Assembly (NCBI RefSeq): GCF_007176755.1
Contig: NZ_BJTV01000017.1
Location: forward strand, 108,705 to 172,704
Length of the DNA stretch: 64,000 nucleotides
DNA from: Streptomyces sp. 1-11
GTDB lineage: Bacteria; Actinomycetota; Actinomycetes; Streptomycetales; Streptomycetaceae
Direction: 5' to 3'
The position numbers were made by a program, and so were the translations under genes. Positions 54,832 to 62,786 of this stretch are shown here, piece after piece. The notes below the pieces were generated by a model. The model had not been told where the DNA came from, made no database searches, and saw nothing but the letters and a program-made list of their open reading frames with translations. Position 1 is the first letter of the stretch. Each line of letters starts with the position of its first letter.

Positions 54832-55258
54832 TCCTCGGTAACCGACGGGAATTCCGAGCCGCTTGCCGTCGGCCTCGCCGGCCGCGACGACGCCCGCCCG
54901 GAAGTGATCCAGGCTCAGATCGCCTTGCCGCACCTGGCACTTGAGGTCGAGGAGAATTCCGCGCTTGTCGTACTTCCGAAGGAATGCGACGGCGTTCTGG
55001 AAAACGTCCCGGGGATTTCCGCCGACGGCCTGCGTCCGGAGCTTCTCGCAGAACGGCTGATACGCCGGGAAGTCGGTCCTGACCTTGATCTTGGGGCGCT
55101 TCTTCCCGGAGAGTGCGGTCATCCGGTCGATCTTCTTGGCCCGCTCCTCGCCACCCCACCAGGAGTAACGGATCGTCACCGCGCCATCCCCCAGATCCGC
55201 TGCCGCCGCCGCATCCGGCCGTCGCCGCGAGCCCGAGCACGGCGGCCGAGACGACCCG
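54832..55258 (-). pseudogene. Remnant of a family 1 solute-binding lipoprotein gene (frameshifted, truncated)
   Basis: From 55258 to about 55187 one minus-strand frame encodes a lipoprotein signal ending in a lipobox (SAAVLGLAATAGC followed by Gly/Ser). From 55179 to about 54832 a different frame encodes the start of the mature protein: VTIRYSWWGGEERAKK, KIKVRTDFPAYQPFCEKLRT, VGGNPRDVFQNAVAFLRKYD and RGILLDL. This matches sugar-ABC binding proteins. The homology then stops (LGIPVG), leaving about 115 of some 400 residues. A frameshift near 55180-55187 plus a C-terminal truncation make it non-functional. No transporter genes are nearby. Confidence 0.8.
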
Positions 55259-55347
55259 GCCGCCCTCAGGTGTGAATCGTTCCAAGCCAGCGCTTCGCGG
55301 CGAGGCCGGCGCGACGGCGTACGCGTACCGCGTCGGCGCACAACGAC

Positions 55348-55380
55348 GACGGCCCACCTGCTGTTCGCAGGTGGGCCGTC
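55348..55380 (-). terminator. Terminator after tRNA-Val(CAC) copy 1
   Basis: A perfect 13-bp stem (55348-55360 with 55368-55380) with a 7-nt loop lies 7 nt downstream of the tRNA on the minus strand. Confidence 0.8.
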
Positions 55381-55387
55381 TTCCGGG

Positions 55388-55459
55388 TGGGCGATACTGG
55401 GTTCGAACCAGTGACCTCTTCGGTGTGAACGAAGCGCTCTCCCACTGAGCTAATCGCCC
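55388..55459 (-). tRNA. tRNA-Val(CAC), copy 1
   Basis: 72 nt, identical to 54112-54183, with anticodon CAC. The identity extends a few bases on each side, giving an exact 80-bp direct repeat (54107-54186 and 55383-55462). Confidence 0.97.
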
Positions 55460-55553
55460 GGGCGCAGGAAGAACATTACCCCATGTCAGGGGGTGCCCCG
55501 GACCAGGGCGGGGCCGCGGCCGCCGGTGCGCGGCGCACCGGCGGCCACCCGGG

Positions 55554-56015
55554 TCACTGGTCCTCGATCTTCCAGGGCATGACGAAGCCGAACTTCCACA
55601 GGTATATCCCCGCCAGTACGCCGGCTATCACCAGCCCGATCACCGTGAGCGTGATGTTCCGCCGGCGCACCCGGGGGTCGAGGGCCCGCTGGGCCGCCTC
55701 GGTGACCTTGCGTTTGGTCCAGCGCAGCACGAGCTGGGCCCAGACGAACTCGGTCGCCCAGATCGCCATGCCGCCGAAGATCACTACCCAGCCGGGGCCG
55801 GGCAGGGGCAGCATGACGATGCCCGCCGCGACGACCGCCAGGCCGATCACGAAGACGCCGACCTGCCAGCTCAGGTGCAGGGCTCTGCGCGACTTGACGA
55901 ACTGCGGAGCCTTCGAGCCGAGTCCCCGCTCGGCCTGCTCCTCGTCTGCCTTCATGCCGTCCGCCTCGTCGATGGCCACGCCGACCTCGCCCGGCTCGTC
56001 ACTCCCCGTATTCAT
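55554..56015 (-). CDS. TIGR02611-type PGPGW membrane protein
   Basis: It has 153 residues. A polar N-terminus (about 1-45) is followed by two hydrophobic helices carrying the motif LPLPGPGWVVIFGGMAIWAT (about 68-87), a basic linker (RWTKRKVTEAAQRALDPR) and a third helix near the C-terminus. The function is unknown. It is divergent from ssgB, with about 190 bp between the two starts. Confidence 0.88.
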   Translation of the reverse strand: MNTGSDEPGEVGVAIDEADGMKADEEQAERGLGSKAPQFVKSRRALHLSWQVGVFVIGLAVVAAGIVMLPLPGPGWVVIFGGMAIWATEFVWAQLVLRWTKRKVTEAAQRALDPRVRRRNITLTVIGLVIAGVLAGIYLWKFGFVMPWKIEDQ

Positions 56016-56205
56016 GCAGACAAACCCTACCGTAGGGAATCAGTCACTGGAATGGGCGCAGGTCTCACGGAAGTTCTCGGCCGGAAGAGTTACGTAAAGA
56101 CACGCAAAACCCTCAGAGGGGTTTACAACGGCACCGTAGGTGGCATGTCGATTTCGCCGACGTGCGAATCCCCGAGCGCACACTGAGCGAAAGGCCCTGG
56201 CGCTT

Positions 56206-56619
56206 ATGAACACCACGGTCAGCTGCGAGCTGCACCTGCGCCTCGTTGTGTCGAGCGAGTCCTCCCTGCCTGTCCCCGCAGGCCTGCGGTACGACACGGC
56301 CGACCCCTACGCCGTGCACGCCACCTTCCACACCGGAGCCGAGGAGACCGTCGAGTGGGTGTTCGCCCGCGACCTCCTGGCCGAAGGGCTCCATCGCCCT
56401 ACCGGCACCGGAGACGTCCGTGTCTGGCCTTCCCGCAGTCACGGTCAGGGCGTGGTCTGTATCGCCCTCAGCTCCCCTGAGGGAGAGGCTCTGCTCGAGG
56501 CCCCGGCGCGGGCCCTGGAGTCCTTCCTGAAGCGGACCGACGCCGCCGTGCCGCCCGGCACGGAACACCGGCACTTCGACCTGGATCAGGAGCTGTCGCA
56601 CATCCTGGCGGAGAGCTAG
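56206..56619 (+). CDS. ssgB: SsgB, sporulation-specific cell division activator
   Basis: Marks future septum sites and recruits FtsZ in aerial hyphae. It has 137 residues, the exact family length. NTTVSCELHLRLVVSSESSL, DPYAVHATFHTG, ETVEWVFARDLLAEGL and the C-terminal FDLDQELSHILAES are typical of SsgB. The start is the ATG at 56206. Upstream, GTTT (56121-56124), 14 nt, then GGTGGC (56139-56144) is a weak match to a SigH-type stress promoter, which is reported to drive ssgB. BldD, encoded at 1732, is reported to repress ssgB. Confidence 0.96.
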   Translation: MNTTVSCELHLRLVVSSESSLPVPAGLRYDTADPYAVHATFHTGAEETVEWVFARDLLAEGLHRPTGTGDVRVWPSRSHGQGVVCIALSSPEGEALLEAPARALESFLKRTDAAVPPGTEHRHFDLDQELSHILAES

Positions 56620-56907
56620 GTCGCCCGCCTCCAAACCGCCCGGCGCCGTCCACTCGGGGAGACGGTTCGGGCTCAAGGACAACCGCATACGGCAGGCCCT
56701 CGCCGTCACCGTGAGCGCTCACGGTGATGGCGTCCGCCTGTGTACCGCGCGCGTCCGGGCGTGGGACACTCGGGAACCCCCGGGAGCACGGGGGCGCCGG
56801 GCCGGCGGTGCGCCGGCGGGCGGTATCCGGTGCGGTGGGCGCGGTTGTCGCTACTATCGGCCGGCATCGGCGGGCGTCCGCCCGACCTCCAGGCCAGGGA
56901 GCGAAAC

Positions 56908-57468
56908 GTGCTGATCACCCACGACACCCGCTGCGCCCTAGACACCGTGGTGGATCTGGTGAACTCCGCGCCGGACGACGGGACGGCGGTGGACGGGCTG
57001 CCGGATGTCGTGGCCCTCGCCGATTTCGTACGAAGCCACAACATCAGTGACGTCGGGGTGCTGTCCGACTTCGACCTGTCGGCGGTGCGCAAGGTCCGGA
57101 GCAGGTTCGCGGGGATCTTCGCCGCTCCCGACGCCCGGGCGGCGGCGGGGCTGATCAACGAACTGGTCGCCGCGGCCGGCACCACCCCCCGCCTGACGGA
57201 CCACGACGGCTACGACTGGCACGTGCACTATTTCGCTCCCGGCGCGTCCGTGGCGGACCACCTGGCCGCCGACTGCGGCATGGCGCTCGCCTTCTTCGTG
57301 GTAGCCGGTGAGCAGGAGCGGCTGCGGCGCTGCGAGGCCCCGGACTGCCGGCGCGCGTTCGTGGACCTGTCCCGCAACCGCTCGCGGCGCTACTGCGACA
57401 GCCGGACCTGCGGCAACCGGCTGCACGTGGCCGCGTACCGGGCACGCCGCAAGGAGGCGGCGGGCTGA
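56908..57468 (+). CDS. CGNR zinc-finger protein
   Basis: It has 186 residues. An N-terminal ABATE-like domain (LVNSAPDDGTAV, WHVHYFAPGASVADHLAADC) precedes the CGNR zinc finger (CEAPDCRRAFVDLSRN, YCDSRTCGNRLHVAAYRARR) at about residues 142-182. Members are predicted stress-responsive DNA-binding regulators. The GTG at 56908 has GGGAG 6 nt upstream. The 288 bp between ssgB and this gene shows no other gene. Confidence 0.9.
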   Translation: MLITHDTRCALDTVVDLVNSAPDDGTAVDGLPDVVALADFVRSHNISDVGVLSDFDLSAVRKVRSRFAGIFAAPDARAAAGLINELVAAAGTTPRLTDHDGYDWHVHYFAPGASVADHLAADCGMALAFFVVAGEQERLRRCEAPDCRRAFVDLSRNRSRRYCDSRTCGNRLHVAAYRARRKEAAG

Positions 57469-57512
57469 CGGCCGGGCGCGGCTCGTGCCGGTGGGACGGC
57501 GCAGTCCCTGGT

Positions 57513-57638
57513 GGTCCCGGTCGGGCGACGTAGGTCCCGGTGCGCCCGGTGAGGCGGCGTGGGTACCGGTGGGCCCGGTGGGGCGGCATAGGTTTCCGTG
57601 GGCCCGGTGGGGCGACGCCGGTCCCGGCGGGTGACGCC
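57513..57638. repeat. Degenerate 29-bp tandem repeat
   Basis: Three full units (57533-57561, 57562-57590, 57591-57619) of the form GGTACCGGTGGGCCCGGTGG plus GGCGGCATA, flanked by partial units at 57513-57532 and 57620-57638. It lies downstream of the CGNR gene, with no credible coding role. Confidence 0.75.
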
Positions 57639-57656
57639 GGGACGGACGTGTACGGC

Positions 57657-57809
57657 TCACAGCAACAGCAGGTCGTGCAGCGCTGCCATGAGGATCAGAC
57701 ACCCGATCACCGCAAGGAAGATCATCAGCGGTGGCTGGGAAAGGGCGAAGAGGCATCCGCGCGGCTCGTCCTTCGGCGGCGCGGCCTCGCTCTCTGACGT
57801 GTCCAGCAT
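57657..57809 (-). CDS. Small single-helix membrane protein, 50 residues
   Basis: ATG at 57809, stop at 57657. The polar N-terminus MLDTSESEAAPPKDEPRGC is followed by one hydrophobic helix (about 27-44, PLMIFLAVIGCLILMAAL) and a leucine-rich end (HDLLLL). The two cysteines (residues 19 and 37) could be lipidated or bridged. No clear ribosome site is seen. The upstream sequence encodes GVSWAIITRE in the same frame and SLGVLIANGVS in another, so the true start or an old frameshift is open. The function is unknown. Confidence 0.6.
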   Translation of the reverse strand: MLDTSESEAAPPKDEPRGCLFALSQPPLMIFLAVIGCLILMAALHDLLLL

Positions 57810-57931
57810 CTCGCGGGTGATGATGGCCCAGGAGACACCCCGTTGGCGATCAGCACCCCCAGCGAGCGCGAGTGATCACTCTTCTCCCCACTGACCGGTT
57901 CGTTCCGCTTCCGCTTCTGAACGGTTTCAGG

Positions 57932-58378
57932 TCATATGCCGTGCTTCTTGAGAATCGCCTCGATGTCGCTGAAGTCGTCGGCGGAGGTCTTCCCGGCGGG
58001 CGGAGCGGCGGCCCGGGTCGCGGGGCTCTTGCCGGCGCCGAGCGAGGGCGCCGAGGCGGTCGGCGCCACCGCGTCGGTCCGGGCGGCACCGCGCGCGGCC
58101 CGGCGCTCGGCGCGGGTGCCGCCGCGCCTGCGCTCGACCGCCCGCGTTCCGGCGAACAGCAGCCAGGCCGCGCCCAGCACCCCGAAGCCGGCCCAGGCCG
58201 TCGGACTGAAGGCGGTGTCCGAGAGCCAGCCGACGATCCCGGTCATCACCAGGCCGATCGGCACCAGGGAGTAGGCCGCGATACGCGCGGCGGAGAGGTA
58301 ACGCTTGCGGTAGGCCGTGACCACCGCTATGCCCAGGCCCGCCGCGGAGACGGCGGAGCAGACGGTCTCGGCAATCAT
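57932..58378 (-). CDS. Small membrane protein with two or three helices
   Basis: It has 148 residues. Hydrophobic segments lie at about 5-20, 32-53 and 60-80 (AAYSLVPIGLVMTGIVGWLS, FGVLGAAWLLFAGT). A basic and Ala-rich cytoplasmic region and an acidic C-terminal motif, DDFSDIEAILKKHGI, follow. No family recognised. The ATG at 58378 (MIAETVCSAV) is chosen; the longer frame has no hydrophobic lead. About 285 bp without a gene separate it from the DsbA-like gene, which is divergent. Confidence 0.75.
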   Translation of the reverse strand: MIAETVCSAVSAAGLGIAVVTAYRKRYLSAARIAAYSLVPIGLVMTGIVGWLSDTAFSPTAWAGFGVLGAAWLLFAGTRAVERRRGGTRAERRAARGAARTDAVAPTASAPSLGAGKSPATRAAAPPAGKTSADDFSDIEAILKKHGI

Positions 58379-58663
58379 CCGGTCCTCCTGGCGGGCTCGG
58401 TCGGGTGGCGGGACGGGCGGCACGGGCTGTGCGCTTCGTCCGTTCCATCCTGCACCGTCCCGGTCCCGCGGGGCCATGCCCCAGCGAGACATCAGGGAGA
58501 TCTCCGGGTCGCCTCCTCCGCAGGTCCTTACCGCGTGCGCCGCGATCCGGCCCGTTCTCTCCCGTCTCTCCGAGCCTCGCGGGAAAGCCCCGGCGGCCGT
58601 GGCGCGGGCCCCGGTCGCGTTCCCGATTCGGCCCCTGGGGGCTCGCCTGGAAGACTGTTGGCC

Positions 58664-59185
58664 ATGAGCGACTCCTCACCCGCCAGCACCGAAGCCCTCG
58701 TCCTCGACGTCTGGTGCGAACTCCAGTGCCCCGACTGCCTGAGCGCCCTGGACGACGTCCGCGCCCTGCGCGCCCGCTACGGGGAGCGGCTGGAGTTGCG
58801 GCTGCGGCACTTCCCGCTGGAGAAGCACAAGCACGCCTTCGCCGCCGCCCAGGCCGCGGAGGAGGCTCTGGCGCAGGGGCAGGGCTGGCCGTACGTGGAG
58901 GCCGTGCTGGAGCGGGTGGCGGAGCTGGACCGTGCGGGAGAACCCCTCCTGGTCGAGGTGGCCCGGGAACTCGGCCTGGACGCCGAGGAGTTCGACACCG
59001 CGCTGATCGACGGCCGGCACATCCTGATCGTCGACGCGGACCAGGCCGAGGGCAAGGCGATCGGTGTGACCGGCACCCCGACGTACGTCATCGGCGGCGA
59101 ACGCCTCGACGGCGGCAAGAGCCAGGAAGGGCTCCGCGAGCGCATCGAGGAGATCGCCGACCGGCTGCTGGCCGACCGGGCGTGA
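58664..59185 (+). CDS. DsbA-family thioredoxin-fold protein
   Basis: It has 173 residues. The redox centre is CPDC in VWCELQCPDCLSAL (residues about 21-24). HFPLEKHKHAFAAAQAAEEA and the cis-proline segment GVTGTPTYVIGG fit the DsbA/FrnE fold. No signal peptide is seen, so it is probably cytoplasmic, unlike true DsbA. The start is the ATG at 58664. The partner and substrate are unknown. Confidence 0.9.
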   Translation: MSDSSPASTEALVLDVWCELQCPDCLSALDDVRALRARYGERLELRLRHFPLEKHKHAFAAAQAAEEALAQGQGWPYVEAVLERVAELDRAGEPLLVEVARELGLDAEEFDTALIDGRHILIVDADQAEGKAIGVTGTPTYVIGGERLDGGKSQEGLRERIEEIADRLLADRA

Positions 59186-59263
59186 CGGCGCCGGCCGGAC
59201 GTGACGGCGCCGGACGCGACGGGGCCAGTCGTTGCGCATCCGGGCGTCGCAGGTCCGCACGCG

Positions 59264-59322
59264 ACCGGCTCGGGTACGACCGGCTCGAACGGCTCGGGTA
59301 CGACCGGCTCGGGCGCGACCGG
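59264..59322. repeat. Short degenerate repeat of ACCGGCTCGGGTACG
   Basis: A 15-bp unit recurs at 59264-59278, inside 59279-59302 (interrupted) and as a variant at 59303-59317. It lies in the non-coding gap 59186-59375 between the DsbA-like gene and the GNAT gene. Confidence 0.65.
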
Positions 59323-59375
59323 CCGCAGCCGGTCCGCGGTCGCCCCACGCCTCGGAGCTTCGCGGACCGCCCCGG

Positions 59376-60200
59376 TCACAGCAGCGGTTTGGTGAAGGCG
59401 CTTTCCGTCGTCTCGTAGCCGAGCGACTCGTACAGCCGCTCGGCCGGGGCGTTGCCGGCGAAGACGTTGAGCCCGAGGACCGGCCGGCCCGCTTCGATCG
59501 CCTGGCGCTCCGCCAGCAGCATGAGCGCCCGGCCGTGTCCCCGGCCCCGCTGGGCCGGGTCGGTCTCCACGTCGAAGACGAACGCCTTGCCCTCCTGCAG
59601 GGCCAGCCACAGCACGCCCACCCGCGTCCCCTCGTGTTCGAGGACGCTGAGGTGCGTGTCCGCGGACGATCGCCCCTGCGGCAGCAGCGTCTCGTGGTCC
59701 CTGCGGGCCTTGGCGAGCGCCGCGTCCTCGGGGACCCCCAGCCCGATCCAGGTCCGCGCGTAGTCGGCGGTCGCGTGCTCCTGCCAGGCGGCGAACTCGG
59801 CCTCGGTCATCGGTCGCGCCCGGCTGCCCGGGGGGAGTTCGGGCGGAGCGGCGCCGAGGCGCTTCTCCATGGCGCGGTTGCGCAGGGTGTATCCGAGGGC
59901 GCCGGCCAGCCGCAGCGCGCCCTGCGCCGCCGCCGGGACCACGGCTTCCATCAGGGAGCAGCCCCAGCCGCGGGCGACCTCCTCGGCGGCCAGCGCGGCC
60001 ACCGTCCCCCGGCCGCGCCGCCGGTCCGGCTCGTCGATCCGCACCTCGACGACGCGCGCCACCGAGTCGCCGAGGTTCGCCGAGGTGCCGAGGTGGAGCA
60101 CGCCGACGGGACGGCTGTTGACGCACACCTGGTACCGGCGTGAGCGAGTGCCGTCGGCGTTGTGCTGAAGCGGCTCGGCCGGCCGCAGGGTCGTGGTCAT
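59376..60200 (-). CDS. Double-GNAT acetyltransferase
   Basis: It has 274 residues with two GNAT folds. The N-terminal copy has VEVRIDEPDRRRGRGTVAAL. The C-terminal copy has the full acetyl-CoA loop, DVETDPAQRGRGHGRALM, and LNVFAGNAPAERLYESLGYE. The substrate is unknown. The ATG at 60200 or the GTG one codon upstream may start it. It is 52 nt downstream of pabC on the same strand, probably co-transcribed. Confidence 0.9.
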   Translation of the reverse strand: MTTTLRPAEPLQHNADGTRSRRYQVCVNSRPVGVLHLGTSANLGDSVARVVEVRIDEPDRRRGRGTVAALAAEEVARGWGCSLMEAVVPAAAQGALRLAGALGYTLRNRAMEKRLGAAPPELPPGSRARPMTEAEFAAWQEHATADYARTWIGLGVPEDAALAKARRDHETLLPQGRSSADTHLSVLEHEGTRVGVLWLALQEGKAFVFDVETDPAQRGRGHGRALMLLAERQAIEAGRPVLGLNVFAGNAPAERLYESLGYETTESAFTKPLL

Positions 60201-60252
60201 CACGGGTGTTCTACCCGTTCGGCGGCCCCGGGTCAGCCGAATTTCGCGCCGG

Positions 60253-61074
60253 TCACGGATCGAGGTCGTGGCCGGAACGCTCGTCGAAGATCCGCATCGC
60301 CTTGAGGGTCGCCGGGCCCGGGGCGCCGGGCAGTTCCCGGTCGTCGACCCGGTGCACGGCCTGCACGTCGCGCAGGCTGGAGGTGAGGAAGACCTCCTCG
60401 GCGCGCTCCAGCACGTCCAGCGGCAGATCGGTCTCCTTGGCGCCGGTCCACTCCACCACGAGGGCGCGGGTGATGCCGGCGAGGCAGCCCGAGGCGACCG
60501 GCGGGGTGTGGATCTCGCCGTCCAGGACGACGAAGACGTTCGAACCGGTGCCCTCGCAGAGCTGTCCGACCGTGTTGCCGAACAGGGCCTCCGAGGCGCC
60601 GTGCTGGTGGGCGCGCGCGAGGGCGACCACGTTCTCGGCGTACGAGGTGGTCTTCAGGCCGGTGACCGCGCTCCGCTCGTTACGGGTCCAGGGCACCGTG
60701 ATCACCGCGGTGGTCTCCGGGCGGCGGGCGGCGTCGCCGAGGGCGACCACCAGCGTCGGTCCGTGCTCGCCGCGGTCGGAGCCGAGCGGTCCGTGGCCGC
60801 CGGTGTAGGTGACGCGCAGCCGGCCGAACGGAATCGGGGTGGCCTCCAGGACGGCCGCGCAGGCGCGGCGGACCTCGTCGAGATCGGGGTCGGGCAGGCC
60901 CAGGCCGCGGGCCGAGCGGGTCAGCCGGTCCAGGTGCCGGGTGAGCGCGAACGGCTTGCCGTCGACGGCCTTCACCGTCTCGAAGACGCCGTCGCCGACG
61001 GTCAGCCCGTGGTCGAAGACGGAGACCCGGGCGGAGTCGATGTCCCGCAGCCCGCCGTCCAGCCAGATCCTCAT
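60253..61074 (-). CDS. pabC: Class IV aminotransferase, probable aminodeoxychorismate lyase
   Basis: Predicted to convert 4-amino-4-deoxychorismate to p-aminobenzoate and pyruvate for folate. It has 273 residues. The fold-type IV signature VFDHGLTVGDGVFETVKA, the PLP lysine in VTGLKTTSYAENV, and EGTGSNVFVVLDG are present. Related enzymes (D-amino acid or branched-chain transaminases) look similar; the 4-bp overlap with pabB supports PabC. The ATG is at 61074. Confidence 0.88.
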   Translation of the reverse strand: MRIWLDGGLRDIDSARVSVFDHGLTVGDGVFETVKAVDGKPFALTRHLDRLTRSARGLGLPDPDLDEVRRACAAVLEATPIPFGRLRVTYTGGHGPLGSDRGEHGPTLVVALGDAARRPETTAVITVPWTRNERSAVTGLKTTSYAENVVALARAHQHGASEALFGNTVGQLCEGTGSNVFVVLDGEIHTPPVASGCLAGITRALVVEWTGAKETDLPLDVLERAEEVFLTSSLRDVQAVHRVDDRELPGAPGPATLKAMRIFDERSGHDLDP

Positions 61075-62135
61075 GTCAGAGCCCCTCCACTTTCCTCGTA
61101 CGTTCCCGACGCTACCGCGAGCAGCCTGGACGCCTTCAGCTCGGTCTCCCGCCACTCCCCCTCGGGGTCGGACCCCCAGGTGATCCCGGCGCCGGTGCCG
61201 AAACGCAGCACCGGCGTGCCGGGGCCGGAGCGGTCGATCCAGAAGGTGCGGATGCCGACGGCCAGCTCGCCCGTGCCCCGGTCGGCGTCGACCCAGCCGA
61301 TCCCGCCGCAGTAGGGACCGCGCGGGGCGGGCTCCAGCGCTTCGATGATCCTCAGCGCGCTGGACTTGGGGGCGCCGGTGACGGAGCCGGGCGGGAAGGC
61401 CGCGGCGAGCAGTTCCGGCCAGCCGGTGTCCGGGCGCAATTCACCGCGGACCGTCGAGACCAGATGGACCAGGCCGGGGTGCTTCTCCACGGCGCACAGG
61501 TCGGGGACGCTCACGCTGCCGGTGGCGCAGACCCGTCCGATGTCGTTGCGGACCAGGTCCACGATCATCACGTTCTCGGCGTGGTCCTTCTCCAGCAGGT
61601 CGGCCTCGGTGCGGCCGGTGCCCTTGATGGGGCCCGACTCGACGGTGCGGCCGGCGCGGCGCAGGAACAGCTCGGGCGAGGCGGTGGCGATCTCCACGCC
61701 GTGCCCGGGCAGCCGGACGGTGCCCGCGTACGGCGCCGGGTTGCCGCGGGCCAGCAGGGCGGTCAGGGCGTCCACGTCGGCGTCCGGGGCGACCGGCGCG
61801 CTCAGCACCCGGCAGAGGTTGGCCTGGTAGACCTCGCCGGCCGCGATGTGCTCGCGGATCCGGTCCACGGCCGCCGTGTACCCGGCGCGGTCCAGTGAGG
61901 AGGTCCAGTCGGCCACCGCCGGGCCGTGCCAGCCGCCGGGCACCGGGGCGGGCACCGGCTCCTGCCGCACCTCGGCGAACCGTGCGCAGGTCAGCCGCCC
62001 CTCGAAGTCCGCGCTGACCGCCCAGAAACCGGACGAGTCCAGGGCGGCGGGATCGTCGGTGACGTCGACCAGGCCGGTGGCGAGGCGCGTGCCGAAGCGG
62101 GCCAGGGGAGGTGGGCCGGAAGGGTGGTGGAGCAC
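61071..62135 (-). CDS. pabB: Chorismate-binding enzyme, aminodeoxychorismate synthase component I
   Basis: Adds ammonia to chorismate. It has 354 residues. The chorismate-binding core has SGPIKGTGRTEADLLEKDHA, MIVDLVRNDIGRVC, FPPGSVTGAPKSSALRIIEA and GIGWVDADRGTGELAVGIRT. The N-terminal part is short compared with TrpE. The GTG at 62135 (VLHHPSGPPPLARF) is the likely start. It overlaps pabC by 4 bp. No amidotransferase subunit (pabA) is adjacent, so it must be supplied from elsewhere. Confidence 0.92.
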   Translation of the reverse strand: MLHHPSGPPPLARFGTRLATGLVDVTDDPAALDSSGFWAVSADFEGRLTCARFAEVRQEPVPAPVPGGWHGPAVADWTSSLDRAGYTAAVDRIREHIAAGEVYQANLCRVLSAPVAPDADVDALTALLARGNPAPYAGTVRLPGHGVEIATASPELFLRRAGRTVESGPIKGTGRTEADLLEKDHAENVMIVDLVRNDIGRVCATGSVSVPDLCAVEKHPGLVHLVSTVRGELRPDTGWPELLAAAFPPGSVTGAPKSSALRIIEALEPAPRGPYCGGIGWVDADRGTGELAVGIRTFWIDRSGPGTPVLRFGTGAGITWGSDPEGEWRETELKASRLLAVASGTYEESGGALT

Positions 62136-62244
62136 GTGGTCGAGTCTAGGGCTGGTGTCCGAAACGCGGCCGGTGGATGTCCCCCGGGAGCCGCCGGCCG
62201 CCTCATCCGGCGGGTGCAGCGCAGCACGCTGCGCAAACGCGTTT

Positions 62245-62272
62245 TTGTACTGGCCCGGGAATCCGCTAGAGT
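62245..62272 (+). promoter_or_regulatory. Promoter of the tRNA cluster
   Basis: TTGTAC (62245-62250) and TAGAGT (62267-62272) with a 16-bp spacer lie 41 nt upstream of tRNA-Gly. This is a good housekeeping-type promoter. Confidence 0.65.
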
Positions 62273-62313
62273 TCAACACGTCGCCGGGACGCGAGAGCGG
62301 ACCGAAACGACAG

Positions 62314-62386
62314 GCGGACGTAGCTCAGTTGGTAGAGCGCAACCTTGCCAAGGTTGAGGTCGCGAGTTCGAGCCTCGTCGTCCGCT
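62314..62386 (+). tRNA. tRNA-Gly(GCC)
   Basis: 73 nt. Acceptor GCGGACG pairs with CGTCCGC, discriminator T. The anticodon loop TTGCCAA gives GCC, and the T-arm is CGAGTTCGAGCCTCG. First of a five-tRNA cluster. Confidence 0.97.
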
Positions 62387-62424
62387 CGAAGGAAGAAGGG
62401 GTCATCCCGATCCCCTACACTCCT

Positions 62425-62495
62425 GGTGGAGTGGCCGAGAGGCGAGGCAACGGCCTGCAAAGCCGTCTACACGGGTTCAAATCCCGTCTCCACCT
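62425..62495 (+). tRNA. tRNA-Cys(GCA)
   Basis: 71 nt. Acceptor GGTGGAG pairs with CTCCACC, discriminator T. The anticodon loop CTGCAAA gives GCA, and the T-arm is CGGGTTCAAATCCCG. Confidence 0.96.
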
Positions 62496-62499
62496 CCAA

Positions 62500-62571
62500 G
62501 GACGATTAGCTCAGCGGGAGAGCGCTTCCCTGACACGGAAGAGGTCACTGGTTCAATCCCAGTATCGTCCA
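62500..62571 (+). tRNA. tRNA-Val(GAC), copy 1
   Basis: 72 nt. Acceptor GGACGAT pairs with ATCGTCC, discriminator A. The anticodon loop CTGACAC gives GAC. It lies 4 nt after tRNA-Cys. Confidence 0.97.
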
Positions 62572-62607
62572 CTGGACCCACCGGCTCGTACGGCAGGTTC
62601 CGGACCC

Positions 62608-62679
62608 GCGCGATTAGCTCAGCGGGAGAGCGCTTCCCTGACACGGAAGAGGTCACTGGTTCAATCCCAGTATCGCGCA
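62608..62679 (+). tRNA. tRNA-Val(GAC), copy 2 with covarying acceptor stem
   Basis: 72 nt. The body is identical to copies 1 and 3, but the acceptor is GCGCGAT with ATCGCGC. Pairs 2:71 (G-C to C-G) and 3:70 (A-U to G-C) changed on both strands together, so the stem stays fully paired. Confidence 0.96.
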
Positions 62680-62708
62680 CTGTCTGTGACTCACGCGTCA
62701 CAGCCCGC

Positions 62709-62780
62709 GGACGATTAGCTCAGCGGGAGAGCGCTTCCCTGACACGGAAGAGGTCACTGGTTCAATCCCAGTATCGTCCA
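62709..62780 (+). tRNA. tRNA-Val(GAC), copy 3
   Basis: 72 nt, identical to copy 1 at 62500-62571. Last gene of the cluster, followed 6 nt later by a strong terminator. Confidence 0.97.
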
Positions 62781-62786
62781 CACAGC

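Noticed and set aside
54107..55462. Integrated plasmid or ICE at tRNA-Val
   Set aside because: No integrase, excisionase or replication gene lies between the two tRNA copies. At most it is a scar.
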